In this document: positions 1-6,264 of the stretch, one piece after another
How positions within the stretch are numbered: position 1 is the stretch's first letter
Layout of the letters: every line of letters begins with the position of its first letter
From: an uncultured Gemmatimonadota bacterium
Lineage (GTDB): Bacteria; Gemmatimonadota; Gemmatimonadetes; Gemmatimonadales; GWC2-71-9
DNA: 10,153 nt
Assembly: GCA_946479805.1 (NCBI GenBank)
Contig: CAMLHP010000072.1
Location: 1-10,153 of the forward strand
Direction of reading: 5' to 3'
Notes under the pieces: model-generated
Told to the model about the DNA's origin: nothing
The model's input: the letters and a program-made list of their open reading frames with translations, nothing else
The model's database searches: none
Translations under genes and position numbers: made by a program

Positions 1-36
1 CTCTTCTACCTCTTCTACCCCTTCTACCTCCCCTAC
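1..36. repeat. 9-bp tandem repeat, four copies, cut by the window edge
   Basis: Four head-to-tail 9-mers run from base 1: CTCTTCTAC, CTCTTCTAC, CCCTTCTAC and CTCCCCTAC. The first two are identical, the third has one change and the fourth has two. The fourth copy contains the aquaporin stop codon (complement of 33-35), so the array begins exactly at the 3' end of that gene and may continue to the left of the window. Every unit carries TAG on the minus strand, so read-through would terminate. This is a short variable-number-type repeat; its function is unknown. Confidence 0.75.
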
Positions 37-719
37 TTGCTCTCCGCCGTCTTGTCGATCAGGAAGAACTCCCACACCAGCGATGCGGCAATCGCGCCCA
101 GGATGGGGCCGATCCAGTAGAGCAGCTGCGCCTGCCATACGCCCGAGGCGATCGCGGGCGTGAGCGCGCGGGCTGGGTTCATCGCGGCTCCAGTAAGCGG
201 CCCGCCCATCATGATCAGGAAGAACAGCGAGAGACCGACACCGAACCCGCCCACCCTGGGCGCGGTTGGCGCCACGACAGTGCCGTAGACCGCGCTCATC
301 AGGAAGAACGTCAGGAGCGCCTCGAGCGCGAGGCCCTGGGCAAAGCTCACGTTGATGTTGAGCGAGGCGATCCCGTAGTTGACAACCGAAGCCAGCGAGT
401 GCGGAAAGAACGCCTTGAGCAGCACGGCCGCCAGTGCGGCGGCCGCCACCTGCGCAGCGAGGTGCACCCCGAAAGTCCTGAGGTCGATGCGCCGGGCCAC
501 CAGGAGACCGGCAGAGACCGCGGGATTGAGGTGGCCGCCGGAGATGTTCATGGCCATGGTGACGCCGATCGCGAGGGCAACAGCGTGGACCCACGCAATC
601 CCCAGGAGCCCGAAATTGGCACCGGGGTAGGCGTTGCTGATGACCGCTGCGCAGCCGAAGAACACCAGCGTGAATGTGCCGATGAGTTCGGCGACGAAGC
701 GGCGACCCAGTAATGGCAT
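33..719 (-). CDS. Aquaporin (MIP family) with TIP-like selectivity filter
   Basis: A 228-residue six-helix channel protein of the inner membrane, normal length for a bacterial aquaporin. Both half-helix motifs are present: SGGHLNPAV (NPA at 65-67) and MNPARAL (NPA at 181-183). The residue after the second NPA is Arg184 followed by Ala, not the Arg-Asp of glycerol facilitators, so a water-type channel is favoured. By eye alignment to AqpZ and plant TIPs, the aromatic/arginine filter is His45, Ile169, Ala178, Arg184. AqpZ has Phe, His, Thr, Arg, so this set is like plant tonoplast TIPs, which pass water and often ammonia, urea or hydrogen peroxide. The ATG at 719 has a GAGGAT ribosome site 5 nt upstream, which excludes the longer reading frame into the next gene. 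It lies 46 nt after the ketosynthase stop on the same strand and is probably the last gene of that operon. Family call firm; substrate range inferred. Confidence 0.93.
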   Translation of the reverse strand: MPLLGRRFVAELIGTFTLVFFGCAAVISNAYPGANFGLLGIAWVHAVALAIGVTMAMNISGGHLNPAVSAGLLVARRIDLRTFGVHLAAQVAAAALAAVLLKAFFPHSLASVVNYGIASLNINVSFAQGLALEALLTFFLMSAVYGTVVAPTAPRVGGFGVGLSLFFLIMMGGPLTGAAMNPARALTPAIASGVWQAQLLYWIGPILGAIAASLVWEFFLIDKTAESK

Positions 720-724
720 GCTTG

Positions 725-730
725 ATCCTC
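725..730 (-). promoter_or_regulatory. Ribosome binding site of the aquaporin gene
   Basis: GAGGAT on the minus strand, 5 nt before the ATG at 719. It fixes the start, because the open frame continues upstream through the 3' part of the ketosynthase gene. Confidence 0.7.
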
Positions 731-765
731 GTGGGTGAATGTCTGGCCGACAATCTATCCGCTGA

Positions 766-2007
766 TCAGGCCCGGCGAAACAGCAGCGCGGCGTTGATTC
801 CGCCGAAGCCGAAGGAATTGCTGAGGAGGTGCTCGGGAATCCCCGGGCCGCCGCCGACAGGCACCTGGGGCAGGTCGCAGTCGGGTGCCGAGTGCTCCAG
901 GTTGACGGTGGGTGGGAGCCAGCCGCGATCGCTGGCGAGGGCACAGATGACTGCCTCGATGGCGCCGCTCGCGCCGAGGGCGTGGCCGTAGTAACCCTTG
1001 GTGCCACTCACGGCCAGCCTGGAGGCATGGTCTCCAAACACCTGCCGGATGGCGCTCGCCTCGGTGGGATCGTTGAGCGGGGTCGAACTGCCGTGGGCGT
1101 TGACGTAGCCAACGTCCCCGGCCTCCACATGGGCCTCGCGCAGCGCCAGCCGCATGCAGCGCGCGGCCTGACTGCCATCGGGACGCGGCGCCGTCATGTG
1201 ATGAGCGTCGTTGGTGTTGCCGAATCCGCAGATCTCGGCATACACCTTCGCGCCCCGGGCGATGGCTCGTCCCCTTTCCTCGAGCACCAGCACCGCCGCG
1301 CCTTCTCCCATGACGAAGCCATCACGCGCCTGGTCGAATGGCCGGCTGGCACGACCCGGGTCATCGTTGCGAGTGGACATCGCGCGGATGAGCGAGAAAG
1401 CCCCGAAACAGAGTGGGGCCAGCGGCGCTTCGGCGCCGCCAGCCAGCATCACGTCGGCATCGCCCCGCGCAATGGCGCGAAAGGCATCGCCCACGGCGAT
1501 GGCGCCCGAGGCGCAGCTCATTCCATTGGTGGAGTTGGGTCCGGTCGCGCCGAACTCGATGGCAATGTTGCAGCTCGCCGCCCCGGCAAACACCGACAGC
1601 GCCAGGGCCGGATCCACGCTCCTGGGGCCCTCGGAGTAGAACAGCTTTGACTGTGCCTCTCCGTGTGCCACGCCGCCCAGCGCGGTGCCCATCATGACAC
1701 CAACCCGGTCGCGATTCTCGCGGCCGAGGTCAAGATGCGCGTCCTCCAGCGCCATCCGGCAGGCCGCGACGCTGAACTGGGCGAAACGGTCGAACCGGCG
1801 GGCCTTGCGACTCTCGAGGTGGTCTCCCGGCACAAAGTCCCGCACTTCGGCTGCGATGCGGGAGCGGAAAGGCTCCGGGTCAAAGCGGGAGATGCTGCCA
1901 ACCGCAGAACGCGCGCGGCGGAGACCCTCCCACATGGCATCGCGGCCGGTGCCAATCGGTGTTATCGGGCCGAGTCCCGTGATGACCACCCGCCGGTTCG
2001 GAGTCAT
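766..2007 (-). CDS. FabF-like beta-ketoacyl-ACP synthase (KAS II type)
   Basis: A 413-residue condensing enzyme of thiolase fold, full length for FabF. It would join an acyl thioester to malonyl-ACP by decarboxylative Claisen condensation in the cytoplasm. The whole catalytic set is visible: nucleophile Cys165 (SCASGA), His305 (NAHGSSTP), Lys337 and His342 (KGYYGH), each two residues beyond the E. coli FabF positions. GFVMGEGAAVLVLEE (230-244) and the C-terminal SNSFGFGG loop (397-404) are typical of the family. The usual KS-x-x-GH motif reads KGYYGH here. The ATG at 2007 overlaps the upstream TGA as ATGA, so translation is probably coupled. Genes for cyclase, methyltransferase and flavoenzymes sit upstream, and no ACP, ketoreductase or malonyltransferase is nearby. 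A role in a specialised lipid or polyketide is therefore more likely than housekeeping fatty acid elongation, but this is inference. Confidence 0.92.
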   Translation of the reverse strand: MTPNRRVVITGLGPITPIGTGRDAMWEGLRRARSAVGSISRFDPEPFRSRIAAEVRDFVPGDHLESRKARRFDRFAQFSVAACRMALEDAHLDLGRENRDRVGVMMGTALGGVAHGEAQSKLFYSEGPRSVDPALALSVFAGAASCNIAIEFGATGPNSTNGMSCASGAIAVGDAFRAIARGDADVMLAGGAEAPLAPLCFGAFSLIRAMSTRNDDPGRASRPFDQARDGFVMGEGAAVLVLEERGRAIARGAKVYAEICGFGNTNDAHHMTAPRPDGSQAARCMRLALREAHVEAGDVGYVNAHGSSTPLNDPTEASAIRQVFGDHASRLAVSGTKGYYGHALGASGAIEAVICALASDRGWLPPTVNLEHSAPDCDLPQVPVGGGPGIPEHLLSNSFGFGGINAALLFRRA

Positions 2008-2465
2008 GCGCCCTCGGCGACGGCGCGCGCCAGTCCGCTCAGCGTGCGGCTCGCGATCCCGTGGACGAACACCGGCCCTATGACCCAATCGGCAGCTGGT
2101 GCGCTGATGAGTGGCCAGTCGGGTCCATCCCAACGGTGCTCGATGGTCACCTCTGTTGCGTCGCCGTCCGCGGCAAATCGCCACTCGACTTCCATACCCG
2201 TGGTGACGCCCCGGATGTGACGGTACCGGACGGCGGGCAGGGAGCGGTCGATCTCCATTTCAGACACCCACCACGTGGGCCAGCGCAGTACGCCGAAGGG
2301 CCGCCAGGCCGCCATCTCCACTACCGACCTGCTGGAATCGACCTGACTCCGCACCCGAACCCACCGGTAGTGCGGGAGCCTCTCGGGCCACCGTTCCACC
2401 TCGCTCGCAAGTTTGAAGCTCCGAGACACGCTCGCCGCGAAGCGGTGCCGATCCAGCGTCCTCAC
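2004..2465 (-). CDS. SRPBCC-family protein (polyketide cyclase/COQ10-like)
   Basis: A 153-residue protein with the START-like helix-grip fold of SRPBCC proteins, which bind hydrophobic ligands. The N-terminal SEVERWPERLPHYRWVRV (21-38) is the hallmark of the cyclase/dehydrase branch. GVTTGMEVEWRF (86-97) and a long C-terminal helix (about 126-150) fit as well. In such clusters these proteins close or aromatise poly-beta-keto chains, or bind a quinone-like lipid; which applies here is unknown. The start chosen is GTG at 2465, which overlaps the methyltransferase stop as GTGA and has GGAG 6 nt upstream. An in-frame GTG at 2477 lacks a ribosome site and would add only four residues. The stop overlaps the ketosynthase start (ATGA). 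Confidence 0.82.
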   Translation of the reverse strand: MRTLDRHRFAASVSRSFKLASEVERWPERLPHYRWVRVRSQVDSSRSVVEMAAWRPFGVLRWPTWWVSEMEIDRSLPAVRYRHIRGVTTGMEVEWRFAADGDATEVTIEHRWDGPDWPLISAPAADWVIGPVFVHGIASRTLSGLARAVAEGA

Positions 2466-3151
2466 GGCGCGCTCCACACCGACGCAAGCCGCCAGCCCGG
2501 GAGCCGGGCGACCCGCGCAGGCATGCCCGCCCGCTCCAGAGACTGCTCCAGCGAACGCACGGAGAACCCCCGGCGAATCGAGGTGTCGCCATCGCGGCGG
2601 GTCATCGGGTCGAAGCGAAGCACGCGCGCGGCAACGGCGAACAGCAATCGGGCAAGGGATGACTTCTGGAGGTCTGCGATGAGGACCGCGCGCCGCGCAA
2701 CCCGACCCAGGCCAGCGAGAACATCCGGGGCCGCGGCGGGAGAGAAGTGGTGCATCATCTGGCTGGCGAGGACCCAGTCGATGCTGGCCGTCCTGAAGGG
2801 CAGCGCGGCCGTGTCCCCCAGCACCGTGCTGTATCCCGCATCGCGCAGCATCGCAGCCGCGGTCCGATTGCGCTCGAGCGCGATCACCCTGACCGTCGCG
2901 CCCCGCCGCCTGGCCGCGCCCACGGCCTCCGCGGCAAGGTCGCCCGAGCCGGCGCCCACATCCAGCAAGGTGATTGTTCGGGCATCGGGATCACGCGCAA
3001 GGGCGCGGCCGACGGCCCAGCGCACCGCCCAGGAGCCTCCGAACCACCGGTTGGCCCGGGTGATGTGATGAAGCGACTCGCGCACCTGCGCCGGGTCGGC
3101 GGCCGGATCGTCCAGCAGTTCATGACCGATGGGATTGGACAGCGTTGTCAC
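2462..3151 (-). CDS. Class I SAM-dependent methyltransferase
   Basis: A 229-residue soluble methyltransferase with a Rossmann-like fold. SAM-binding motif I is LLDVGAGSG (62-70). The acidic residue after strand 2 is Glu93 (ALERN), motif II is GDTAALPF with Asp113, and IDWVLASQMMHHF (124-136) forms strand 4 and its loop. The substrate is not readable. The N-terminal HHITRANRWFGG segment resembles methyltransferases that sit beside polyketide synthases and FAD oxidoreductases in soil bacteria (from memory, not searched). It starts with GTG at 3151, overlapping the flavin reductase stop by 4 nt (GTGA), and ends in a 4-nt overlap with the SRPBCC gene. A tailoring step on an aromatic or lipid product is inferred from this context. 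Confidence 0.87.
   Translation of the reverse strand: MTTLSNPIGHELLDDPAADPAQVRESLHHITRANRWFGGSWAVRWAVGRALARDPDARTITLLDVGAGSGDLAAEAVGAARRRGATVRVIALERNRTAAAMLRDAGYSTVLGDTAALPFRTASIDWVLASQMMHHFSPAAAPDVLAGLGRVARRAVLIADLQKSSLARLLFAVAARVLRFDPMTRRDGDTSIRRGFSVRSLEQSLERAGMPARVARLPGWRLASVWSAP
2472..2475 (-). promoter_or_regulatory. Ribosome binding site deciding the SRPBCC start
   Basis: GGAG on the minus strand lies 6 nt before GTG at 2465, inside the methyltransferase 3' end. It favours this start over the in-frame GTG at 2477, which has no purine-rich site before it. Confidence 0.5.
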
Positions 3152-3636
3152 TCGCCCAGCCCGGTGTAGCCGCCGCGATAGTAGACCAGCGGGCGACCCT
3201 CGCCCACCGCACCCGAAACCACGCGGCCGAGGAGGATGGTGTGATCACCGCCGGGCCAGGTGGCCTCGCGGGCGCACTCGATGTATGCCACGGCACCCTC
3301 CAGCCGCGGCACTCCCAATTCGCCATCGACCCAGCCGACCCCGGCGAAATCCTGAATTGCCTGCGGCTGGGCAAACCGGCGAGAGAGCTCTTCCTGATCC
3401 TCGGCCAGCACGTTGACCACGAAGTGCTCCGCCTCAACCAGCGTGTCATAGGCCGAGGCGCTGAGGTCGATGCACACCGAGACGAGTGGTGGCGTGAGCG
3501 AAACCGAGGCCAGGCTGCTGGCCGTCATGCCGACCGGCTTGCCCTCAGTGTCGCGGGCAGTGAGCACAGTAACGCCGGTGACGAAACGGCCCAGGAGCTG
3601 GCGGAAGAGTGGCGGCGCCACGTGGGTTTCGGGCAT
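3148..3636 (-). CDS. Flavin reductase-like (FMN-binding split-barrel) protein
   Basis: A 162-residue protein of the flavin_reduct/HpaC-type split-barrel family. These reduce FMN or FAD with NAD(P)H and usually hand reduced flavin to a monooxygenase. Visible signatures are the N-terminal FVTGVTVLTA (18-27), the flavin-binding GMTASSLASVSLTPPLVSV (36-54), FVVNVL (72-77), GDHTILLGRV (129-138) and the C-terminal LVYYRGGY. Length is normal for the family. Its ATG shares one base with the stop of the FAD oxidoreductase (TGATG), so the two proteins are probably made together. The neighbouring oxidoreductase has its own FAD and Rossmann fold, so a true two-component partner is not evident. The protein might serve another oxygenase or be an oxidoreductase in its own right. 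Confidence 0.88.
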   Translation of the reverse strand: MPETHVAPPLFRQLLGRFVTGVTVLTARDTEGKPVGMTASSLASVSLTPPLVSVCIDLSASAYDTLVEAEHFVVNVLAEDQEELSRRFAQPQAIQDFAGVGWVDGELGVPRLEGAVAYIECAREATWPGGDHTILLGRVVSGAVGEGRPLVYYRGGYTGLGE

Positions 3637-4862
3637 CAGCTTGCTGTATGGGTAAGGAGGAAGCGACCGGGGCGGAGGAGTTCGGCCAACGGGACAAACC
3701 CGCCGCTGACCCCAACCACGCTGTGCGCCAGCGCGGGACGCTTGCCGATGGCGCGGACGAATGCCGCGAAGCAGCGGGGATGCGCAATGCCGAGCGACAG
3801 CATTCGCTCGACCACGCGCTTTCCAGTGAACGCCCGGCGCCGGGCGCGCTCGTAGGGACGGAGTGCACGGGCGGATACATCCCCGCGATCGAGCGCCGCG
3901 GCCACGGCCGGAGCCAGCAGCTCGGCACCGCTCAGGGCCATGTGGATGCCATCACCGGTGAACGGGTCGTGGAACTCGGCGGCGTCGCCCACCAGCGCCA
4001 GGCCGTCCGAGACGGCACTTGTGGCGCGCTGGGCGAAGGGCCCGGTGGTCATCGTGGGCCGGACGATCCGGACGTTCCGAAGCCGGGGCTCCAGCTGCGG
4101 CACTAGGCGAAGCGAGTCCAACAGGAATTGGTCGGCCCGTCCCCGCGCCAGCCGCGCGCGTTGGGCTGGCACCACCACGGCAGCGTTTACCAGCCCCTCG
4201 CCGAGGGGATTGATGCCGGCGTAACCACCCTCGAGCACGTGCATTTCCGCCTGTCCGGGCGTGCACCCTGCGACCCCGGCGACATGGGCCACAAAGGCTA
4301 TCCGCCGGCGACGACCGCGGGCGACCTTCGCTGCAGCCCGGGCCACCATCGACCGCAGTCCGTCGGCGCCCACGATCATCGGGGCGGAGAACGTCTGCAC
4401 CCCGCCACTGCGATTGCGCGCAGACACACCAGCTGCGGCGTCGTTCGCCCGAACCAATCCCTCAACGGTCCAGCGCTGGCACACCCGGACGCCGGCGTCG
4501 CAAGCCGCCGCCAGCAGTCGGGCATCCAACCGGTCCCGGCGAACCGAGAGGCCGAAGGGGCGCCACGGCGCGACCGGTGCGGCAGCGAATCGCCCTACCA
4601 GAGAATGCCCACCAGGGGCAGTGATCCGAAGTGTCGCCGGCCTCGCCGACGGTTCGCGTTCCAGGTCCGACAGCACATCGAGCCGCTGCAGTATCTCCGT
4701 GGCGGCCGGACTCATGAACTCCGCGCAGGCCTTGGCCCTGGGAAAAAGGGCCCGGTCCAGCAGCGTGACGCGCAATCCGCGATCGGCCAGCAGAAGGGCG
4801 GAGACCGAGCCGGCCGGCCCGCCGCCCACGACGATCACGTCACTCGATGCGGGCGTATTCAT
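3636..4862 (-). CDS. FAD-dependent oxidoreductase, geranylgeranyl reductase-like
   Basis: A 408-residue flavoprotein of the PHBH/geranylgeranyl-reductase superfamily. The dinucleotide-binding GGGPAGS lies at 13-19. FPRAKACAEFMSP (40-52) matches the family P-x-x-K-x-C region near the isoalloxazine. RDRLDARLL (109-117) is the arginine-led helix, GADGLRSMVAR (165-175) the DG motif, and LVGDAAEFHDPFTGDGI (290-306) the GD motif that holds the FAD ribityl chain. Members either hydroxylate aromatic rings or reduce isoprenoid or polyene double bonds, and the sequence alone does not decide. Start is ATG at 4862, which overlaps the lipoprotein gene by 23 nt; a GTG eight codons on would leave too short an N-terminus for the FAD fold. 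The stop overlaps the flavin reductase start (TGATG). Confidence 0.88.
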   Translation of the reverse strand: MNTPASSDVIVVGGGPAGSVSALLLADRGLRVTLLDRALFPRAKACAEFMSPAATEILQRLDVLSDLEREPSARPATLRITAPGGHSLVGRFAAAPVAPWRPFGLSVRRDRLDARLLAAACDAGVRVCQRWTVEGLVRANDAAAGVSARNRSGGVQTFSAPMIVGADGLRSMVARAAAKVARGRRRRIAFVAHVAGVAGCTPGQAEMHVLEGGYAGINPLGEGLVNAAVVVPAQRARLARGRADQFLLDSLRLVPQLEPRLRNVRIVRPTMTTGPFAQRATSAVSDGLALVGDAAEFHDPFTGDGIHMALSGAELLAPAVAAALDRGDVSARALRPYERARRRAFTGKRVVERMLSLGIAHPRCFAAFVRAIGKRPALAHSVVGVSGGFVPLAELLRPGRFLLTHTAS

Positions 4863-5328
4863 AGCCGTCCAGCAGCAGCCGGTTCGGGTCGAACGCGGCA
4901 AAGCCCACGTCGAAGACCGCGGGCGTGCTCCCGCCGAGGGTGATGGTTATCTCGGCGGAGGACAGCGACCAGGTGCAGCTGCGCTCGGTGGTGCGGGGGA
5001 TTCCCTCGAGGGCCGAGAGCGACTCTATGGTCCGGACGCAGAAGCCACCCGAGTCGAATTCCCACGTCGTGGTCTGGGTCAGTATGTCGCCGCCTGCGCT
5101 GAAGATGTCGGTGCGCTCCCAGGTGCCGACGATGTCCGAATTGCTGGTACCGGTTCCGTCGCTCCCCGACCGGGCCGGACCGAAGGGGTTGAACGGCTGG
5201 CTGGGTTCAAACGCAGTGGGTTCGCCCGCGCTGCAGGCGGCCACGAGGAGGGTCAGCAGCAGGCCAGCCAGCCGAAAAGGGCGCCGGCGGATGCCGCGAA
5301 GAGGTTCACTCCGGTGTTGGAAATCCAT
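4840..5328 (-). CDS. Putative lipoprotein, unknown function
   Basis: A 162-residue exported protein I do not recognise. The N-terminus has five arginines (11-19), a hydrophobic stretch (20-31) and a lipobox VAAC with Cys32, so signal peptidase II cleavage and lipid anchoring are expected. A low-complexity linker rich in Pro, Gly and Ser (about 35-64) follows, then a beta-rich domain beginning IVGTWERTDIF, resembling small lipocalin-like periplasmic folds (IVGTW...W.F...G). Cys97 and Cys108 could form a disulfide. The ATG at 5328 has a very strong GGGAGGT site 5 nt upstream, so the start is secure even though the first 25 codons overlap the end of the DUF92 gene in another frame. The stop overlaps the FAD oxidoreductase start. 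Confidence 0.75.
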   Translation of the reverse strand: MDFQHRSEPLRGIRRRPFRLAGLLLTLLVAACSAGEPTAFEPSQPFNPFGPARSGSDGTGTSNSDIVGTWERTDIFSAGGDILTQTTTWEFDSGGFCVRTIESLSALEGIPRTTERSCTWSLSSAEITITLGGSTPAVFDVGFAAFDPNRLLLDGYEYARIE

Positions 5329-5990
5329 GCGATACCTCCCGCGGGCAGCGTTAGCCCGCCGCAGTGGTGCCTGCGTTCTACGTGGGCGCCGCAGGCGGCG
5401 CACTGAAACCGTCCCTGGATCGTGGCGCCGAGGGCGGAATCGAGCAACATGCCAATCGTGCCAACCGCCATCGCTGCAACCACGAGGCGTGGTTCCCGGG
5501 CCACCACGGCGCCGGCCAGACCCGTGAGTGCGGCGCCCGTAATCGCGCCCGCAGTACCGCGCCACGTCACTCCACCACTGGTGCCGCGCGGGACCGGCCG
5601 GCCCGAGAGGATGTGACGCGGCGGCAGCGGGGCAGTTGCACCAATGCCAGTGGCCCAGGTATCGGCAGCGGAGGCGGCAAGGCTGCACACCGCCATCCAG
5701 ACGGCGAACTCCTGGCGGAGCAGCAAGTGGGCGCCCAGCGCCGCCAACGCTGCCGGCCCGCCATTGGCGAGGACCTGTCCCGCGCTCCGTGGAACGGACC
5801 CGGCCGGTTCGAGCTTCGAAACCAGGGTGGCCCCTGCAAAGAACGTGGCGAGTGCAGCGCCGCCAGGCCAGCCTGCGGCTGTCAGGATCACCATGCCGAC
5901 CGCGGCCGCCGCCACGGAGCCAGCTCGCGTCAGGGCGCCAGACGCGGAGGCGGCGAGAGCGGCGCCCGCAGCCAGGACAGCTGCGAGCAC
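5253..5990 (-). CDS. DUF92 / TMEM19-family membrane protein
   Basis: About 245 residues with several hydrophobic segments. Family landmarks are GQVLANGGPAAL (71-82), AADTWATGIGA (108-118), RGTSGGVTWRGTAG (135-148), and a C-terminal LLDSALGATIQGRFQCAACG (182-201) leading to HHCGG. The CxxC and HHC residues could bind a metal, as in bacterial members. A plant relative, VTE6, is a phytyl-phosphate kinase, so a prenyl-phosphate role is possible. Two positions look degenerate from memory of the family: Gly in place of the usual Glu in DTWA(S/T)EIG, and SNT in place of (D/N)ND before VN near the end. No ATG is available; GTG at 5990 is chosen, with CTG at 5999 or 6011 as alternatives, and none has a clear ribosome site. 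It follows the anti-sigma stop by 10 nt and overlaps the lipoprotein gene by 76 nt. Confidence 0.83.
   Translation of the reverse strand: MLAAVLAAGAALAASASGALTRAGSVAAAAVGMVILTAAGWPGGAALATFFAGATLVSKLEPAGSVPRSAGQVLANGGPAALAALGAHLLLRQEFAVWMAVCSLAASAADTWATGIGATAPLPPRHILSGRPVPRGTSGGVTWRGTAGAITGAALTGLAGAVVAREPRLVVAAMAVGTIGMLLDSALGATIQGRFQCAACGAHVERRHHCGGLTLPAGGIAWISNTGVNLFAASAGALFGWLACC
5334..5340 (-). promoter_or_regulatory. Strong ribosome binding site of the lipoprotein gene
   Basis: GGGAGGT on the minus strand lies 5 nt before ATG at 5328. It sits inside the DUF92 reading frame and shows that the long overlap between the two genes is real. Confidence 0.75.
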
Positions 5991-6000
5991 CGGGGTCAGG

Positions 6001-6264
6001 TCAGTGTTCAGGCGGGGCTGCGGATTCCGCGAGCACGGCGGTGATCCGCAGGCGAAGGGCGTCGGGACACTGGATGTGAAGGGCGCACTGCTGGAGCAGC
6101 TCGAGGAAGTTGCGCTCGAAGCGTGCATGGGCGAGGCATGGCGCGCAGCGTTCGAGGTGAGCCTCCAGTTGCGCTGCGGAACGGGGCTCAGCCTCGTGCT
6201 TGAGGTAGTCCTGCAATGCCGCGAGCGCCTGCTCGCAGTCGCACTCGGCTGGATGCGTAGTCAC
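6001..6264 (-). CDS. RsrA-like zinc-binding anti-sigma factor
   Basis: An 87-residue cytoplasmic protein with no membrane segment. It carries the ZAS motif H-x3-C-x2-C (His36, Cys40, Cys43, sequence HLERCAPC) and an upstream Cys10 in CDCEQAL. Streptomyces RsrA has Cys11, His37, Cys41 and Cys44, so all four ligands match with a constant one-residue shift. In RsrA, oxidation to a disulfide releases zinc and frees SigR. Other Cys residues are at 8, 60 and 66. The C-terminal CPDALRLRITAVL also resembles the RsrA end. Start is GTG at 6264, overlapping the sigma factor stop as GTGA, the usual arrangement for a cognate pair. Anti-sigma role confident; redox sensing inferred from the cysteine pattern. 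Confidence 0.88.
   Translation of the reverse strand: MTTHPAECDCEQALAALQDYLKHEAEPRSAAQLEAHLERCAPCLAHARFERNFLELLQQCALHIQCPDALRLRITAVLAESAAPPEH

Noticed and set aside
829..1650. Plus-strand open frame opposite the ketosynthase
   Set aside because: It mirrors a gene with a complete catalytic set and has no motif or convincing start of its own.
2061..3068. Plus-strand open frame opposite the SRPBCC and methyltransferase genes
   Set aside because: It crosses two well-supported genes antisense and is low complexity (Arg/Pro/Ser).
4261..5406. Plus-strand open frame opposite the oxidoreductase and lipoprotein
   Set aside because: Shadow of two supported genes; no family features.
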